The notes under the pieces were generated by a model that saw only the letters and a program-made list of their open reading frames with translations, did no database searches and was not told the DNA's origin. The translations under genes and the position numbers were made by a program. This document shows positions 34,456 through 45,193 of a DNA stretch of 64,000 nucleotides, piece by piece. Source of the stretch: Alphaproteobacteria bacterium casp-alpha6 (GTDB taxonomy: Bacteria > Pseudomonadota > Alphaproteobacteria > Rhodobacterales > Rhodobacteraceae). Position 1 is the first letter of the stretch, and every line of letters begins with the position of its first letter. The stretch is taken from the NCBI GenBank assembly GCA_001510135.1, contig LFER01000039.1, forward strand, positions 1 to 64,000. The letters run 5' to 3'.

Positions 34456-35526
34456 ATGGTGCGGAACTCTTTTTTGTTTACTATCCTTCTGATTATTCTT
34501 GGAACGATTGGGGGTGGTCTTGCCTATTATCTGCATCTGCCACTACCTTGGATGTTGGGATCGCTCTTTGTGACCGCGCTGCTATGTTCATTTTTTCCCA
34601 AAAGCCTGCCTCAAAATTATAAATTTCCTCAAAAATTCAGGATGATTTTTGTGGCCACGGTCGGGCTCATGATTGGGGCACAAGTCACGCCCGATCTGGT
34701 CTCTCAGTTCCGCTTTGTCTGGATGAGCCTTATCGGAGTGACGCTCTTTGTTCCGCTCGCCTTTTGGGGAAATTACACTATTTTCCGGCGTTTTGGACAG
34801 TATGATCCGGTGACCGCCTTTTACAGTGCCGCACCAGGGGGTCTGATGGAAAGTATCGCACTGGGCGAAGAAAGGGGATGTGACATCAAAATCCTGACCA
34901 CCCAACAATTTCTTCGCATTATTGTTGTGATCGTGCTGGTACCGACGGCAATGTCGATATGGCTGGGCAAGCCCGTGGGCAGCAGCGCAGGTGAAAGCAT
35001 TGCATCCCATGATGTCTCAGTTCCCGCCACGACGATTGCGGTCAGCTTTGTCGCAGCAATCGTCGGACTGTATCTCGGCAGAGTGTTGAAATTTCCCGCC
35101 AGCCAGCTGACGGGCCCGCTATTTATGGCTGCTCTTATCAACCTTAGCGGAATTGCAACCGTCGCCTTGCCAGAAATTGTCCTGATCATCTCTCAATTGG
35201 TCATTGGTGCGAGCCTTGGAAGCCGGTTTGCCGGTTTGACCGGCACTATGTTGGTGAAAGCCATGGGGCTCAGTATGATGAGTGTTTGCCTCATGTTAAG
35301 TATCGGAGGCGCAATATCCTTCGGCCTTATCCACCTTAGCCAAACACCGTTTGATGTGCTTCTGATCAGCTTTTCTCCGGGGGGCATCATCGAAATGGCG
35401 CTGATTGCGCTCACGCTTGGAACAAACCCCGCTCTGGTGAGCCTACACCACATTTACCGTATTTTAATCACCATCGTGGCAATGGGTCTGGTGGGGCGAC
35501 GGTTTCCCAATGTTGTGGCTCAGTAA
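34456..35526 (+). CDS. AbrB-duplication-type membrane protein
   Basis: The 356-residue protein has about 11 hydrophobic segments arranged as two similar halves. Each half has the AbrB-type signature: LPLPWMLGSLFVTALL and FYSAAPGGLMESIALGEERGCD in the first, ASQLTGPLFMAALINL and SFSPGGIIEMALIALTLGTNP in the second. Proteins of this family (PF05145, often named AbrB or ammonia-monooxygenase-like) may be transporters, although function is not established. It lies 61 bp after the 74-residue gene on the same strand and so may belong to the oxygenase operon, possibly moving its substrate or product. Confidence 0.82.
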   Translation: MVRNSFLFTILLIILGTIGGGLAYYLHLPLPWMLGSLFVTALLCSFFPKSLPQNYKFPQKFRMIFVATVGLMIGAQVTPDLVSQFRFVWMSLIGVTLFVPLAFWGNYTIFRRFGQYDPVTAFYSAAPGGLMESIALGEERGCDIKILTTQQFLRIIVVIVLVPTAMSIWLGKPVGSSAGESIASHDVSVPATTIAVSFVAAIVGLYLGRVLKFPASQLTGPLFMAALINLSGIATVALPEIVLIISQLVIGASLGSRFAGLTGTMLVKAMGLSMMSVCLMLSIGGAISFGLIHLSQTPFDVLLISFSPGGIIEMALIALTLGTNPALVSLHHIYRILITIVAMGLVGRRFPNVVAQ

Positions 35527-35550
35527 AGTTCAATATTGAAGCCATCCGCG

Positions 35551-35584
35551 AAATCACATGATCGAAATGGCGAAGGTGTGATTT
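35551..35584 (+). terminator. Inverted repeat after the AbrB-type gene
   Basis: AAATCACA (35551-35558) and TGTGATTT (35577-35584) form a perfect 8-bp stem with an 18-nt loop, followed by TCTCTAAAG, a poor T-tract. It lies 24 bp after the gene's stop and may be a weak terminator. Confidence 0.35.
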
Positions 35585-35673
35585 TCTCTAAAGATGTAAT
35601 TTGATACTAGTTTATCAATTTCTACGTGCTAATATCTCTGTAAGCGGTGTTTAATTTTTTAGATTTTTGCCAT

Positions 35674-37002
35674 ATGAAAAAAATAATTGTTTTCAGTGTT
35701 GGCCTCATTATTTCGGGCTCACTTGTCTTTCTTACAATGCATGATCCTGTGTTAGACATGCCCGATCCCGTTGTGCGGATCAATTTCCCCTCTTTCAAGG
35801 CTGTCTATTTAATCCCAAACAGAACATCTGATCGGGTAGATACCCATCTAATTTTCCAAAATGGTGAGGCAGACAATCCTTACAATGAAGGATTGATGCA
35901 TTATGTCGAACACCTCACTTGGCTTAATGCCACGCAAGACAGCGATTTTGATGATTTAGGGCATTCCAATGCCTTTACAACACTTTTAAGCGTTGCCTAT
36001 TTCGTCACTGGCACAAAGGACAGTTTTCAATCCGACCTCAATCAGCTTCTGAAAGTTTTGGAACTCTTTTCCCTCAACCAACAGTTTATGGAAGAAGAAC
36101 GCAAAATCATCCTGCGCGAATATGACTACAGCGCGCGCGAAAACCCTCATTTTTCAATGGACGCCAGTTTGGATAAATTGCTTTTTCAGGGATCCGTCCG
36201 GGGGCGTTCAATTTTAGGCGCACCAAGGGACATTGAAGAATTTTCCATCCAAGATGCAAAGGCGCTTCATAGCGCTACGCATCGGCTTCAGGATGCGGTT
36301 CTGGTAATATATGGGCCAATAAATAAAACGCGCTCGGACGCCGCGCTAGCAGACCTTTCGCTGCCAGCTTTTTCAGCCAAAAGCCAGGATATAGAGTTTC
36401 CAAGCCTGCCGAAGGATGTGATCAACACTGAACAGGATGTGAGCATAGACCACCTCGTCAGCCCAAGGATCATTTTCCGCAAATTGGTGTCCGCCCCTTT
36501 TTGCCCCGAGCCCAGTATCTGTCAGATAAAGCTGGACCTTTTGATCTCATTTTTAGACTCTGGATTGCCCGGTGGTTTGGCCGGTCCCTTACGATTTGAC
36601 AGCTTTACGGCGCGTAATTTTTCGTTACACGCAAACTATCTGGACAGAACGACAATCGATATTCAGTTTTCTGCAGAACCCGATACCGGTATCAGTCTTT
36701 TGTCGCTGCAACAGGCCTTTGACTCTGCTTGGCGTCATGCGATCGAACAGGGTATTCCTGAGGACAGCTTTCAACGGATAAAATCTCGCTATATTGCCGG
36801 CGTTGATGGGATCATTGATCCCCATACCTATGCCAGAGAAAAATTAATTCAGGCCTTAATTGAACGGCAAACTTATATCCCTCTTGAGATTGAGCGCTTA
36901 ATAGCAAGCGAAACCACGCTTAAAGATATCAACTCCGTTTTGAAACACTTTGACCAACCAGGGCGTCAGATCATTCTACGGGCAACACCATCGAAAGAGT
37001 AA
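35674..37002 (+). CDS. M16-family zinc metallopeptidase (active-type subunit)
   Basis: The 442-residue product has an N-terminal membrane or signal segment (about 3-22) and the inverted zinc motif HYVEH at residues 76-80, with the third ligand Glu in ILREY (about residue 149), so all three M16 catalytic positions are present. The C-terminal half (about 240-440) has the second M16 domain. It is probably a periplasmic or membrane-anchored peptidase that degrades small peptides. The start at ATG 35674 lacks a clear ribosome binding site. The next gene, 6 bp downstream, encodes an M16 protein without HxxEH, forming an active/inactive pair as in other bacterial M16 couples. Confidence 0.88.
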   Translation: MKKIIVFSVGLIISGSLVFLTMHDPVLDMPDPVVRINFPSFKAVYLIPNRTSDRVDTHLIFQNGEADNPYNEGLMHYVEHLTWLNATQDSDFDDLGHSNAFTTLLSVAYFVTGTKDSFQSDLNQLLKVLELFSLNQQFMEEERKIILREYDYSARENPHFSMDASLDKLLFQGSVRGRSILGAPRDIEEFSIQDAKALHSATHRLQDAVLVIYGPINKTRSDAALADLSLPAFSAKSQDIEFPSLPKDVINTEQDVSIDHLVSPRIIFRKLVSAPFCPEPSICQIKLDLLISFLDSGLPGGLAGPLRFDSFTARNFSLHANYLDRTTIDIQFSAEPDTGISLLSLQQAFDSAWRHAIEQGIPEDSFQRIKSRYIAGVDGIIDPHTYAREKLIQALIERQTYIPLEIERLIASETTLKDINSVLKHFDQPGRQIILRATPSKE

Positions 37003-37007
37003 TTTAA

Positions 37008-38381
37008 ATGCGTTTTTTCAACTGCTTGATTTTCATCATCACCTGCGCACTTATCGGGTGCAAAAATGAAGAAAACCGTGTTGTTATAAATACAACAAGC
37101 CCAGACGGTCACGCCTTTAGCTTTATGCCGATTTACGAAAAAGGTGTGACAGATATTACAATCTATATCGCCTGGCCAACGGATTGGGCCTACAGAGAAA
37201 CCACAAATAAGGCCGTCCCCTTTATCGGTGCCCAAGCCATACTAAGCGGAGGGACCGCTGACATCACACCTATGGAATTGATGGAGTCTTTCAATGACAA
37301 GAACTCTTCAGGCAGTTTGATGCCAACCGCCGATTATGTCTTTGGTCAGTTGAGTTTTCCAAAAGAATACCGAGAAGAAGTCATTCAGACCGCATCAGAA
37401 ATGCTGCACACACCAATTTTTGAAGAAAAATGGATCGGACGGATCAAACAGCAAATCACTGATAATATGGCAAGAACCTATGCGCAAACGCCGAATTTGC
37501 TCTGGCGTGTGGTTCGTCAGGCGACCCTAGGGGACGTTCCGGTAAACGATTATTTAAATCTGGCAGACCCCAGTGAAATATCCGCTGTCGATGTCTCGAT
37601 GCTGCGCCGATGGCACAAAGAAACCTTCACGCAATCAAACCTCAAGATTTCTGTGACAGGGGCAATATCGCGCGAAGATGCGGGTCGTTCAATCGATCAA
37701 CTGCTCAGGAATTTGCCGAAAGGGGAGCAAATGCAATCGCCTGCTGCAAAGGCTGACTTTTCGCCCAGAAAGCTTTATTTGCACGTGCCTGAGGCCGAAA
37801 AAACAACGCTTGCGCTGATCGGTGCCTTACCGCCCACGTCAGATGGCAAGGACGCTCAGGATTTTTAGGCGCTCTCATATTTTTCGCAAGCAGGCGACAA
37901 GCCCCTTTTCGAAGCAATGCGCACACAATTGCGGGCCAGCTATGGATTTCAGGGTGGGATCAGCAATTATGACAGAACCACGCGGCTTTTTCATATTGCC
38001 GGAGAGGTTGAGGCGGAAAAGCTTGACCAAGCTGTGCTTCTGTTACGGGAGGTTTATGAAACCTACCGCACAGCGCCTGATTTGAGCGACTTTAGTGATT
38101 TGCGGGCCAATATCACCTCCGCTGTAAAAGACAATAGTCGCTACGTTGATACATCCGCCTATATTTTACTGCAACTCTTGCTTGATGGCATCGATACAAA
38201 GAAGGCGCCGAACATTCATAAAGAGTTCGAAAACACCATGGCCAAAGACATCGCAGAGCGGATGCGCACAGTCTACCCCAAGGCGGACAATTTGATCATT
38301 GTGGCTGTTGGTCCAAACGGCAGGGGATTTGACGGAGCCTGCGTTGTGACCTCTTACAAGGAAGTCCTGAACTGTCCATAA
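37008..38381 (+). pseudogene. M16-like partner protein, interrupted by an in-frame TAG
   Basis: The frame from ATG 37008 runs to a TAG at 37866-37868 and then stays open in the same frame to 38381, so the full product would have 457 positions, with the stop at codon 287. The N-terminus is a lipoprotein signal (LIFIITCALIGC). The region lacks the HxxEH motif, so it is the non-catalytic half of an M16 pair. After the stop the family segment continues (ALSYFSQAGDKPLFEAMRTQLRASYGF) and the C-terminal domain is intact. A single base change could have made TAG from several sense codons. Decay, a sequencing error or readthrough are all possible. Confidence 0.75.
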
Positions 38382-38391
38382 GTCGCAGAGA

Positions 38392-39786
38392 TTACACAAG
38401 TTTGGACGGCAAATCATTCGCCCAGGCGCTGATTGTTCCCGCACCTAGGCAAACGACAATATCACCCGATTTGGCATGGTTTCTGACGAGATTGGCAAGA
38501 TCTTCTTCATTTTCAAGCGCCATGGCGTGTCTGTGACCATGTTGGATCAGACCCTTGACAAGATCATCACGGCTCGCGCCCGTGATGGGGGCCTCGCCTG
38601 CAGAATATACCTCTGCAATCGCAACAACATCTGCATCGTTAAAGCAGGTGCAGAAATCGTCAAACAGGTTACTTAGCCTTGTGAAACGATGCGGTTGGTG
38701 GACCGCAATCACGCACCCATCGCTTGCCTGACGCGCAGCGCGCAACACGGCCGCGATTTCAACAGGATGGTGGCCGTAATCATCGATGATGGTAATACCA
38801 TCGACCTCACCCACTTTGGTAAAGCGGCGGTTCACCCCTTTGAAATTTGCCAAAGCATCACGGATTTCATCTTCTTTCATTCCCAGATGACGTGCCACTG
38901 CCACAGCAGCGAGTGCATTTGACACATTATGGTCACCCGTCATTGGAAGACGGCAGTTTTTAAAGATACGGCCCTCTGCTTGCAACGCCACATCAAATTG
39001 CGCAGCACCCCCCTTATAGGATAAATTGATGGCGCGCACGTCTGCTTGGGCGTTAAAACCATAGGTCACCACCCGTCTGTCGCTGATTTTACCCACAAGC
39101 GATTGAACTTCAGGGTGATCTGTGCAGCAGACTGCCACGCCGTAAAATGGAATATTGGACACAAAATCCAAGAAACCCTGACGCAACCGATCAAAATCCC
39201 CCCAATGTTCCATATGTTCAGGGTCGATATTGGTGACAACCGCAATAGTGGCAGGTAGTCGGTTAAAACTACCGTCGCTTTCGTCGGCCTCCACAACCAT
39301 CCATTCCCCCTGCCCCAATCGCGCATTGGATCCATAAGCATGGATGATACCCCCGTTGATCACCGTCGGATCAAGAGCACCCGCATCCAAAAGAGTCGCC
39401 ACCATCGTCGTGGTCGTTGTCTTGCCATGCGTTCCGGCAATCGCAACGTTTGATTTCAGGCGCATCAATTCGCCTAGCATTTCTGCCCGACGCACAACAG
39501 GAAGCCCCACTTTTCGCGCATGATCCAGTTCCGGATTACCGGCCTTAATTGCCGAGGAAATGACCACAACTTCGGCATGCAGAAGGTTTTCTGCCTTTTG
39601 GCCTAAAAAAATTGTCGCTCCCAGACCGGCAAGCCGGTCAGTAATTTTGGACGCTTTCAGATCGGAACCCTGAACCTGATAGCCAAGGTTGAGCAACACT
39701 TCAGCAATGCCTGACATTCCAATCCCGCCGATCCCAACAAAATGAATAGGGCCGACATCGGTGGGAAGCTTTGTTGCTGCGTTCAT
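38392..39786 (-). CDS. murC: UDP-N-acetylmuramate-L-alanine ligase
   Basis: MurC adds L-Ala to UDP-MurNAc, the first amino acid of the peptidoglycan stem. The 464-residue product has the nucleotide-binding [20 protein letters not shown] loop [20 protein letters not shown] (around residues 110-129), the EADESDGSF segment with metal and substrate ligands, and [23 protein letters not shown], in the Mur ligase domain order. It is the last gene of the cluster here, 3 bp after murG. The usual next genes (murB, ddl, ftsQAZ) are absent; a convergent M16 pseudogene follows. Confidence 0.97.
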   Translation of the reverse strand: MNAATKLPTDVGPIHFVGIGGIGMSGIAEVLLNLGYQVQGSDLKASKITDRLAGLGATIFLGQKAENLLHAEVVVISSAIKAGNPELDHARKVGLPVVRRAEMLGELMRLKSNVAIAGTHGKTTTTTMVATLLDAGALDPTVINGGIIHAYGSNARLGQGEWMVVEADESDGSFNRLPATIAVVTNIDPEHMEHWGDFDRLRQGFLDFVSNIPFYGVAVCCTDHPEVQSLVGKISDRRVVTYGFNAQADVRAINLSYKGGAAQFDVALQAEGRIFKNCRLPMTGDHNVSNALAAVAVARHLGMKEDEIRDALANFKGVNRRFTKVGEVDGITIIDDYGHHPVEIAAVLRAARQASDGCVIAVHQPHRFTRLSNLFDDFCTCFNDADVVAIAEVYSAGEAPITGASRDDLVKGLIQHGHRHAMALENEEDLANLVRNHAKSGDIVVCLGAGTISAWANDLPSKLV

Positions 39787-39789
39787 AGG

Positions 39790-40884
39790 TTATTTCTTTC
39801 CTGTCAATTCCGTGACTTCATCGGCAAGGCGCGTTGACGCATCCAAACGCCCACAGGACTTTGCCCGATCTGCCATCATTTGCGCATTTTGGGCATTGGT
39901 AAAAAAATCGTTCAAAAACTGCCCCAAAGCGTCTTTGTTAAAATCCTTTTCATCCATCAGAATGGCACCACCGCTGTCGACAAGACCACGCGCATTTGCA
40001 TGTTGTTCTGAGCGGATTGCAGCCGCCAATGGCACAAGAACCGAAGGTCTGCCAATTACAGAAATATCTGCCACCGAAGATGCGCCCGATCGGCTGATCA
40101 CCAATTGCGCCTCAGCCATTCGCCGTGGCAGGTCGGCAAAAAAAGGTTCAACTTCCGCGCTTAACCCGTGCTCTGCATAAAATGACCGTACTCGATCTAA
40201 GTCTTCAGGACGTGCCTGATGGGAAATACGAAGAAATTGGTAGATATCTGGTGACAAACCCGCAAATGCCTCTGGGACCACATCAGAGAGGATGCGCGCA
40301 CCCTGCGAGCCGCCGATCACAAGAGCAGACATTGGATACTCACCCGGTGGAATATAGGGCGCCGCTGCGCGCGCAAGCACAGCCCCACGCACAGGATTTC
40401 CAACGTGCATTCCGCTTACGCCTTGAGGCAGATCCGTCGGCCATGTTCCACAGGCCACTTTGTGGACACGGGACGCAAAAAGCTGATTAACCTTGCCAAG
40501 CACGCCATTTTGTTCGTGGATCATCCGCGGCAGTCCCAAAAGAGTTGCCGTGCTCAGCGCCGGAATACTTGGATAGCCGCCAAAACCAACCACAACCGAA
40601 GGCCGGTCCTTCAGCATTTTGAAAATGGTCGTGAAAATCCCGCTCACAATCACGAAAGGGGCAGCCAGTTTTGCCAGAATACCACCACGCGAAAATGTAG
40701 AAGACGCACTTACGTCAATTTCAACTTCTTTGGGAAATCCTTGCGTATATCTTGCGCCACGCACATCAGTGGACAGTCTGACCCGCCATCCGCGTCGCAA
40801 CATTTCTTCCGCCAGAGCTTGAGCGGGAAACATATGTCCACCGGTCCCACCTGCAGCCAGTACCAAAAGATTTTGTTTATTCAT
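39790..40884 (-). CDS. murG: UDP-GlcNAc:undecaprenyl-PP-MurNAc-pentapeptide GlcNAc transferase
   Basis: MurG makes lipid II at the inner face of the membrane. The 364-residue product has the GT-B hallmarks: [25 protein letters not shown] near the N-terminus, [51 protein letters not shown], and the UDP-binding [35 protein letters not shown]. It overlaps ftsW by 4 nt and precedes murC by 3 bp. Confidence 0.97.
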   Translation of the reverse strand: MNKQNLLVLAAGGTGGHMFPAQALAEEMLRRGWRVRLSTDVRGARYTQGFPKEVEIDVSASSTFSRGGILAKLAAPFVIVSGIFTTIFKMLKDRPSVVVGFGGYPSIPALSTATLLGLPRMIHEQNGVLGKVNQLFASRVHKVACGTWPTDLPQGVSGMHVGNPVRGAVLARAAAPYIPPGEYPMSALVIGGSQGARILSDVVPEAFAGLSPDIYQFLRISHQARPEDLDRVRSFYAEHGLSAEVEPFFADLPRRMAEAQLVISRSGASSVADISVIGRPSVLVPLAAAIRSEQHANARGLVDSGGAILMDEKDFNKDALGQFLNDFFTNAQNAQMMADRAKSCGRLDASTRLADEVTELTGKK

Positions 40885-42047
40885 CTACGTCGACCCGCCA
40901 TGACGTCCGTAATATCTTTTTGTGGACGACTGCGGGTAAAGGCCAAAAGCATCCCAATTGCAATCCCCCCTGCGATCAAAGAGGAACCACCGTAACTTAC
41001 AAACGGCAGTGTCATGCCTTTGGCCGGCAAAAGGCGCACCGCAACGCCAATATTGATAACCGCCTGTATCGCAAACATGGCCACCAACCCCGTTCCAGCC
41101 AAACGCGCAAATGTGTCCCGTTCCCGCATCAAACGCACCAAAGAACTAACAACAATCCCCGCAAAGATCGCGATGATCAGAGCGACGAGAACAAAACCAT
41201 ATTCTTCGGCGGCAACCGCGATGATGAAGTCTGTATGCGCATCAGGTAGCGACCATTTAACAACGCCCTCACCAACGCCAACGCCTAAAAACCCGCCTTC
41301 TTGGATGGCGTTGGTCGCATATCCCAACTGCGTTCGCGGGTCGACATCGGGGGATAAAAACCCATCAATGCGCCGCGCAAAGTGTTCGGAAGCACGATAG
41401 GCAAAGGTTCCCGCCCCAACCACCGCTCCGGCAATACAAATCAAAAGAGCAATCGGCGCACCCGCGACAAAATACACCACACCCCAACAAAAAATGATCA
41501 AAGAGGCCTGACCAAAATCAGGCTGAAAGACCAAAATGACGACAACACTCACCGCCAAAAGAAAAGACCAGAGCCTACCGGGGGGACCATTGATTTCTTC
41601 GGACGCCGCCATCAGCCACGCGCAAACAACGATAAATCCGGGCTTCAGGAATTCCGACGGCTGCAGAGACGCAAAACCTAACGAATACCAGCGAATGGAA
41701 CCTTTGCCAAAGTCAGTACCAAAAATCGGCAATAACGCAGTTGCAAAAAGTGCCGCGACAAAGCCAATTACAGCCAAACGCCGCACAAGGCTCACGGACA
41801 TGAGTGAAGTCAAAAGCATAGCCAGAAAGGCAAGGCTTCCAAAAAACATTTGCCGCTCAACATAGTGAAACGGACCAAAACCGTTTTTCTCTGCCAGCGG
41901 CGGAGAGGATGCAAATCCCAACAAAAGCCCGATGGAAAATAAAATCAATATGGACGACAGCGTCCATTTATCGATGGTACGCCACCATTTAGAAACGATC
42001 GGCTCGCCGCGTGCCGCGGGCACCGATCCATAGACCATTTCCGTCAT
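40881..42047 (-). CDS. ftsW: Division-specific SEDS peptidoglycan polymerase FtsW
   Basis: The 388-residue integral membrane protein with about ten helices polymerises lipid II at the septum together with FtsI. SEDS markers include [42 protein letters not shown], the C-terminal [27 protein letters not shown], and [18 protein letters not shown] before them. The N-terminal 27 residues are cytoplasmic. It follows the inserted methyltransferase and VOC genes and is coupled by a 4-nt overlap to murG. Confidence 0.95.
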   Translation of the reverse strand: MTEMVYGSVPAARGEPIVSKWWRTIDKWTLSSILILFSIGLLLGFASSPPLAEKNGFGPFHYVERQMFFGSLAFLAMLLTSLMSVSLVRRLAVIGFVAALFATALLPIFGTDFGKGSIRWYSLGFASLQPSEFLKPGFIVVCAWLMAASEEINGPPGRLWSFLLAVSVVVILVFQPDFGQASLIIFCWGVVYFVAGAPIALLICIAGAVVGAGTFAYRASEHFARRIDGFLSPDVDPRTQLGYATNAIQEGGFLGVGVGEGVVKWSLPDAHTDFIIAVAAEEYGFVLVALIIAIFAGIVVSSLVRLMRERDTFARLAGTGLVAMFAIQAVINIGVAVRLLPAKGMTLPFVSYGGSSLIAGGIAIGMLLAFTRSRPQKDITDVMAGRRR

Positions 42048-42242
42048 TGGACCTGCCTGATTTTTTGCCTGCTCTCGGCCCGTTATCGGACTCTTGGCGA
42101 AAGGATACTCAAATTAAGCCTTCTTGAAAAGAAAAAGATCTCTGTCATCAACAAAAACAAGTGGTTTTCTGCCTAAAACATGCCACGGATGACCAATTTC
42201 CTGATACAGTCTATTGAAATTCAACTCTCGGAGATGATCACA

Positions 42243-42680
42243 ATGATCGCCTATGTCACCCTTGGCAGCAATAATATTGAAAGCGCAGAACTGTTTTATT
42301 CTGCATTCCTTCTCCCGCTTGGGTACCAGCTGTTCAAAGAAGGAAATGGCGACTTGAGCTATTGCCTGCCAAAGCCAAGCGAAATGGCGCCACAGCTTCC
42401 CGATGTCTATATCAAAGCACCGTTCAATGGAAAGCCGGCCTCGGCCGGCAATGGACAAATGATCGCCTTTGAAGTGCCCTCGCAAAAAAATGTGCGAAGT
42501 TGTCATTCTTCAGCGCTGAAAAATGGTGGGACGTCAGAGGGGGAACCGGGCTTTCGGCCCTCCTATGGTGCGCATTTCTATGTCGGATATCTGCGCGATC
42601 CTGATGGCAATAAGATCGCAGTGTTTTCAAACAACCTCGCTGAACCGAGCCGCGATGATTGCCCTCGCGAAAACAGATAA
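42243..42680 (+). CDS. VOC-family (glyoxalase-like) protein inserted in the division cluster
   Basis: The 145-residue product is a single VOC module: IAYVTLGSNNIESAELFYSAFLLPLGYQLF at the N-terminus and FYVGYLRDPDGNKIAVFSN at the C-terminus, the typical ends of a betaalphabetabetabeta repeat. Position-typical metal ligands are not all evident, so it may be a binding protein or thiol-related enzyme. The start at 42243 has TCGGAG 9 nt upstream; an in-frame ATG at 42234 is an alternative. It is on the opposite strand to its neighbours ftsW and the methyltransferase and so interrupts the dcw cluster. Confidence 0.75.
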   Translation: MIAYVTLGSNNIESAELFYSAFLLPLGYQLFKEGNGDLSYCLPKPSEMAPQLPDVYIKAPFNGKPASAGNGQMIAFEVPSQKNVRSCHSSALKNGGTSEGEPGFRPSYGAHFYVGYLRDPDGNKIAVFSNNLAEPSRDDCPRENR

Positions 42681-42691
42681 ACGGCGTTTGT

Positions 42692-43441
42692 TTATCTCTT
42701 AAACCCAAGAATGAGTTCGCGATCCCCCTTCTCAAATGTCTTTCCCTCAAAATCCCCATGCACCCAAGACAACCGCAACCCCGCGGCCTGACCAAATAGA
42801 CACAAGGCATCCAAATCCAAAAATCGCAAGGTTGAGGCGGACCGGATCACATCGCGTGACGCCTGAAAGGCATAATGTTGAATAAATGTCACCTTATCAT
42901 CATCGACCTCAACCAAGTCATGCCAAACTTTAACCCGCTCACCCGTTGGGGATGTCACCTCCACCTCTGACACCTCAGGCACCCATCTCTCCCAAGGGCG
43001 CAGTGCGGGATTGCGTGTTTCAAATGCTAAAATTCCGCTTTCGCTCAATAACCTCGCGCAACATTTAAAAAACGACATAATTTCGTTGTCCTGCAACAGG
43101 CATTGAAAGGCATGACCCGTCATAAAGATCATCTCAAAAGGCCCATCTTCACCGAATTGTTCAATCGTCCCTTCGTGCCAAGATACAAGATCTCCTCCAT
43201 CTCTGTGTCGTGCTACACACAACATACCAGCGGCCGGATCCAAGCCATAAAGCTCAAGCCCCGCGCGCGCCATGAACGTAATCGCCGCCCCCGTGCCACA
43301 GCCGACCTCCAAAACACGGCCCGATAACGATGCGGACAGCCGCCGGTAATACGCATGATCTGCGCGCCCAGAATTCAAGACATCATAAAGCGCCACAAGC
43401 CGATCTTCGCAATAGGCCAAATCCACCTCACGTCCCGTCAT
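42692..43441 (-). CDS. Class I SAM-dependent methyltransferase
   Basis: The 249-residue product has the SAM-binding motif I VLEVGCGTGAAITFMARAG (around residues 45-63), motif II LYGLDPAAGMLCVAR, and motif III in PFEMIFMTGHAFQCLL. The substrate is unknown. It sits between murD and the VOC gene and so breaks the usual murD-ftsW adjacency. The start is the first ATG of a clear family-like N-terminus (MTGREVDLAYCEDRLVALYDVLN). It may be unrelated to cell-wall synthesis. Confidence 0.85.
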   Translation of the reverse strand: MTGREVDLAYCEDRLVALYDVLNSGRADHAYYRRLSASLSGRVLEVGCGTGAAITFMARAGLELYGLDPAAGMLCVARHRDGGDLVSWHEGTIEQFGEDGPFEMIFMTGHAFQCLLQDNEIMSFFKCCARLLSESGILAFETRNPALRPWERWVPEVSEVEVTSPTGERVKVWHDLVEVDDDKVTFIQHYAFQASRDVIRSASTLRFLDLDALCLFGQAAGLRLSWVHGDFEGKTFEKGDRELILGFKR

Positions 43442-43714
43442 TGTTTTTCCGACTGCTCCTTAATAAATCCAATTAAAAATCTTACATCACATTCAAAGGC
43501 TTAAAACGTCCTCAAAATTAAAGAGGCTCCTGCGGCCACCTAAACCAATGAACCACCTGCACTTAATCCCAGCACATTGCTCAAAAAATTACTTTACGAC
43601 CTTTTCTGACCCTTTGCACCTTCAGGCGTCACCCTAACTGAAAACTCCCTTACACAGGTCCATACCGCACCGGCCTCAGCACTTTTCCTTTGAGAAATAC
43701 TCAAAAATCCCAGA

Positions 43715-45121
43715 TCACAGCCCACCTTGGATAATCCGCTTTGCTGCGGTAATGAAATCATCCCCGCGTTGCTCAAAATTATCGTATTGGTCAAAACTTG
43801 CCGCAGCGGGCGCCAAAAGAATTGTATCTCCGGCCTCTGCCTCTTCAAAGGCCGTGCGCACAGCTTCAGCCATCACATGTGTGACCACTGTCTCACACTC
43901 CAACTGCATCGCAAAACGCGCTGCCTCACGCCCAATAACATAGGCCTTGCGCACAGTGCCCATCTGCCCGCGAAACGCGCCTAGACCCCCGTCTTTTTCG
44001 AGACCTCCGCAAATCCAGCGGATATTTTCAAAGGCGTGCAATGCGTTCAAAGCGCTGGCCACATTGGTCGCTTTGCTGTCATTCACAAAGCGAATGCCGC
44101 AGATCTTTCCTACCACCTGAGATCGATGTGCCAGACCTGTGAAACTTTGCATCGCTTTTTCAATCGCCTTGGGTGCAATCCCAAGCGCGCGACAGGCGCC
44201 ATAGGCCGCACAAGCATTTTGATGGTTATGGCTTCCCGGCAACCCGACCATCGCGCGCAAATCAATTGAAGCCACCTGCCGCCCTTTGCGCATCTCTGCC
44301 AAAAATCCTTTGCGGGCAAAAACCTGCCAGCCGGGTCCTGATAGCTTTTGGCCTGAGGACACGCGGATCACACGATCATCTTGCGCTGCCATGCTCAACT
44401 GATTGGCTAGAAACAGGCCAGCTGTTTCATCAATACCAATGATCGCCCGATCTGGGCCGCCTTCAATAAAGAGGCGCCGCTTTGCCGCAAAATATCCCCC
44501 TTCCCCACCATGCCTGTCCAAATGATCAGGGCTAAGGTTCGTGAATACCGCAATATCAGGTGTCAGGGCGCGTGCCAGTTCTGTCTGATAACTTGAAAGT
44601 TCCAGCACCACCACCTCCCCATTTCGGGCAGGATCCAGATCCATCACCCCCCGTCCGATATTACCTGCCAACTGACTTTCACGCCCGGCACTTTGCAAAA
44701 TGTGATGAATAAGGGCGCTGGTTGTCGATTTTCCATTTGAACCCGTTACCGCAATGACCTTTGGCGGGGTATCAAACGCCGTCCAATCCGATGCGGCAAA
44801 AGAACGGAAAAACAAACCAATGTCATTGTCAACGGGAACATTCGCCTTGAGCGCTGCGGCAATCACGGGATGGGGCGCAGGGTAAAGATGGGGAATACCG
44901 GGACTGACAATCAGCCCTGCAATGGCAGGCCAATCCGAAAATCGCGTCAAATCAGTGACGCAAAGCCCAAGCGCCTCCGCCTTTTGGCGCGCCACCTCAC
45001 CATCGTCCCAAACAACCACCTTAGCACCGCCAGCAATGAGCGACTGCGCCGCGGACAAGCCGCTTCGCCCAAGCCCCAATACAGCGTATTTTTCCCCTGT
45101 TACACCAGATGCCGCGATCAT
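43715..45121 (-). CDS. murD: UDP-N-acetylmuramoylalanine-D-glutamate ligase
   Basis: MurD adds D-Glu to UDP-MurNAc-L-Ala. The 468-residue product has the N-terminal [20 protein letters not shown] loop [23 protein letters not shown] (around residues 123-145), [21 protein letters not shown] and [18 protein letters not shown], standard for MurD. It lies 72 bp after mraY and is followed not by ftsW, as is usual, but by a 273-bp gap and the methyltransferase gene. Confidence 0.97.
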   Translation of the reverse strand: MIAASGVTGEKYAVLGLGRSGLSAAQSLIAGGAKVVVWDDGEVARQKAEALGLCVTDLTRFSDWPAIAGLIVSPGIPHLYPAPHPVIAAALKANVPVDNDIGLFFRSFAASDWTAFDTPPKVIAVTGSNGKSTTSALIHHILQSAGRESQLAGNIGRGVMDLDPARNGEVVVLELSSYQTELARALTPDIAVFTNLSPDHLDRHGGEGGYFAAKRRLFIEGGPDRAIIGIDETAGLFLANQLSMAAQDDRVIRVSSGQKLSGPGWQVFARKGFLAEMRKGRQVASIDLRAMVGLPGSHNHQNACAAYGACRALGIAPKAIEKAMQSFTGLAHRSQVVGKICGIRFVNDSKATNVASALNALHAFENIRWICGGLEKDGGLGAFRGQMGTVRKAYVIGREAARFAMQLECETVVTHVMAEAVRTAFEEAEAGDTILLAPAAASFDQYDNFEQRGDDFITAAKRIIQGGL

Positions 45122-45193
45122 TATAACCCAATCTCTTATCGAAATATTGGCCTGAGAGTATTTGGACCCAAAGGGCCTGTAAAGCCTGAACGC

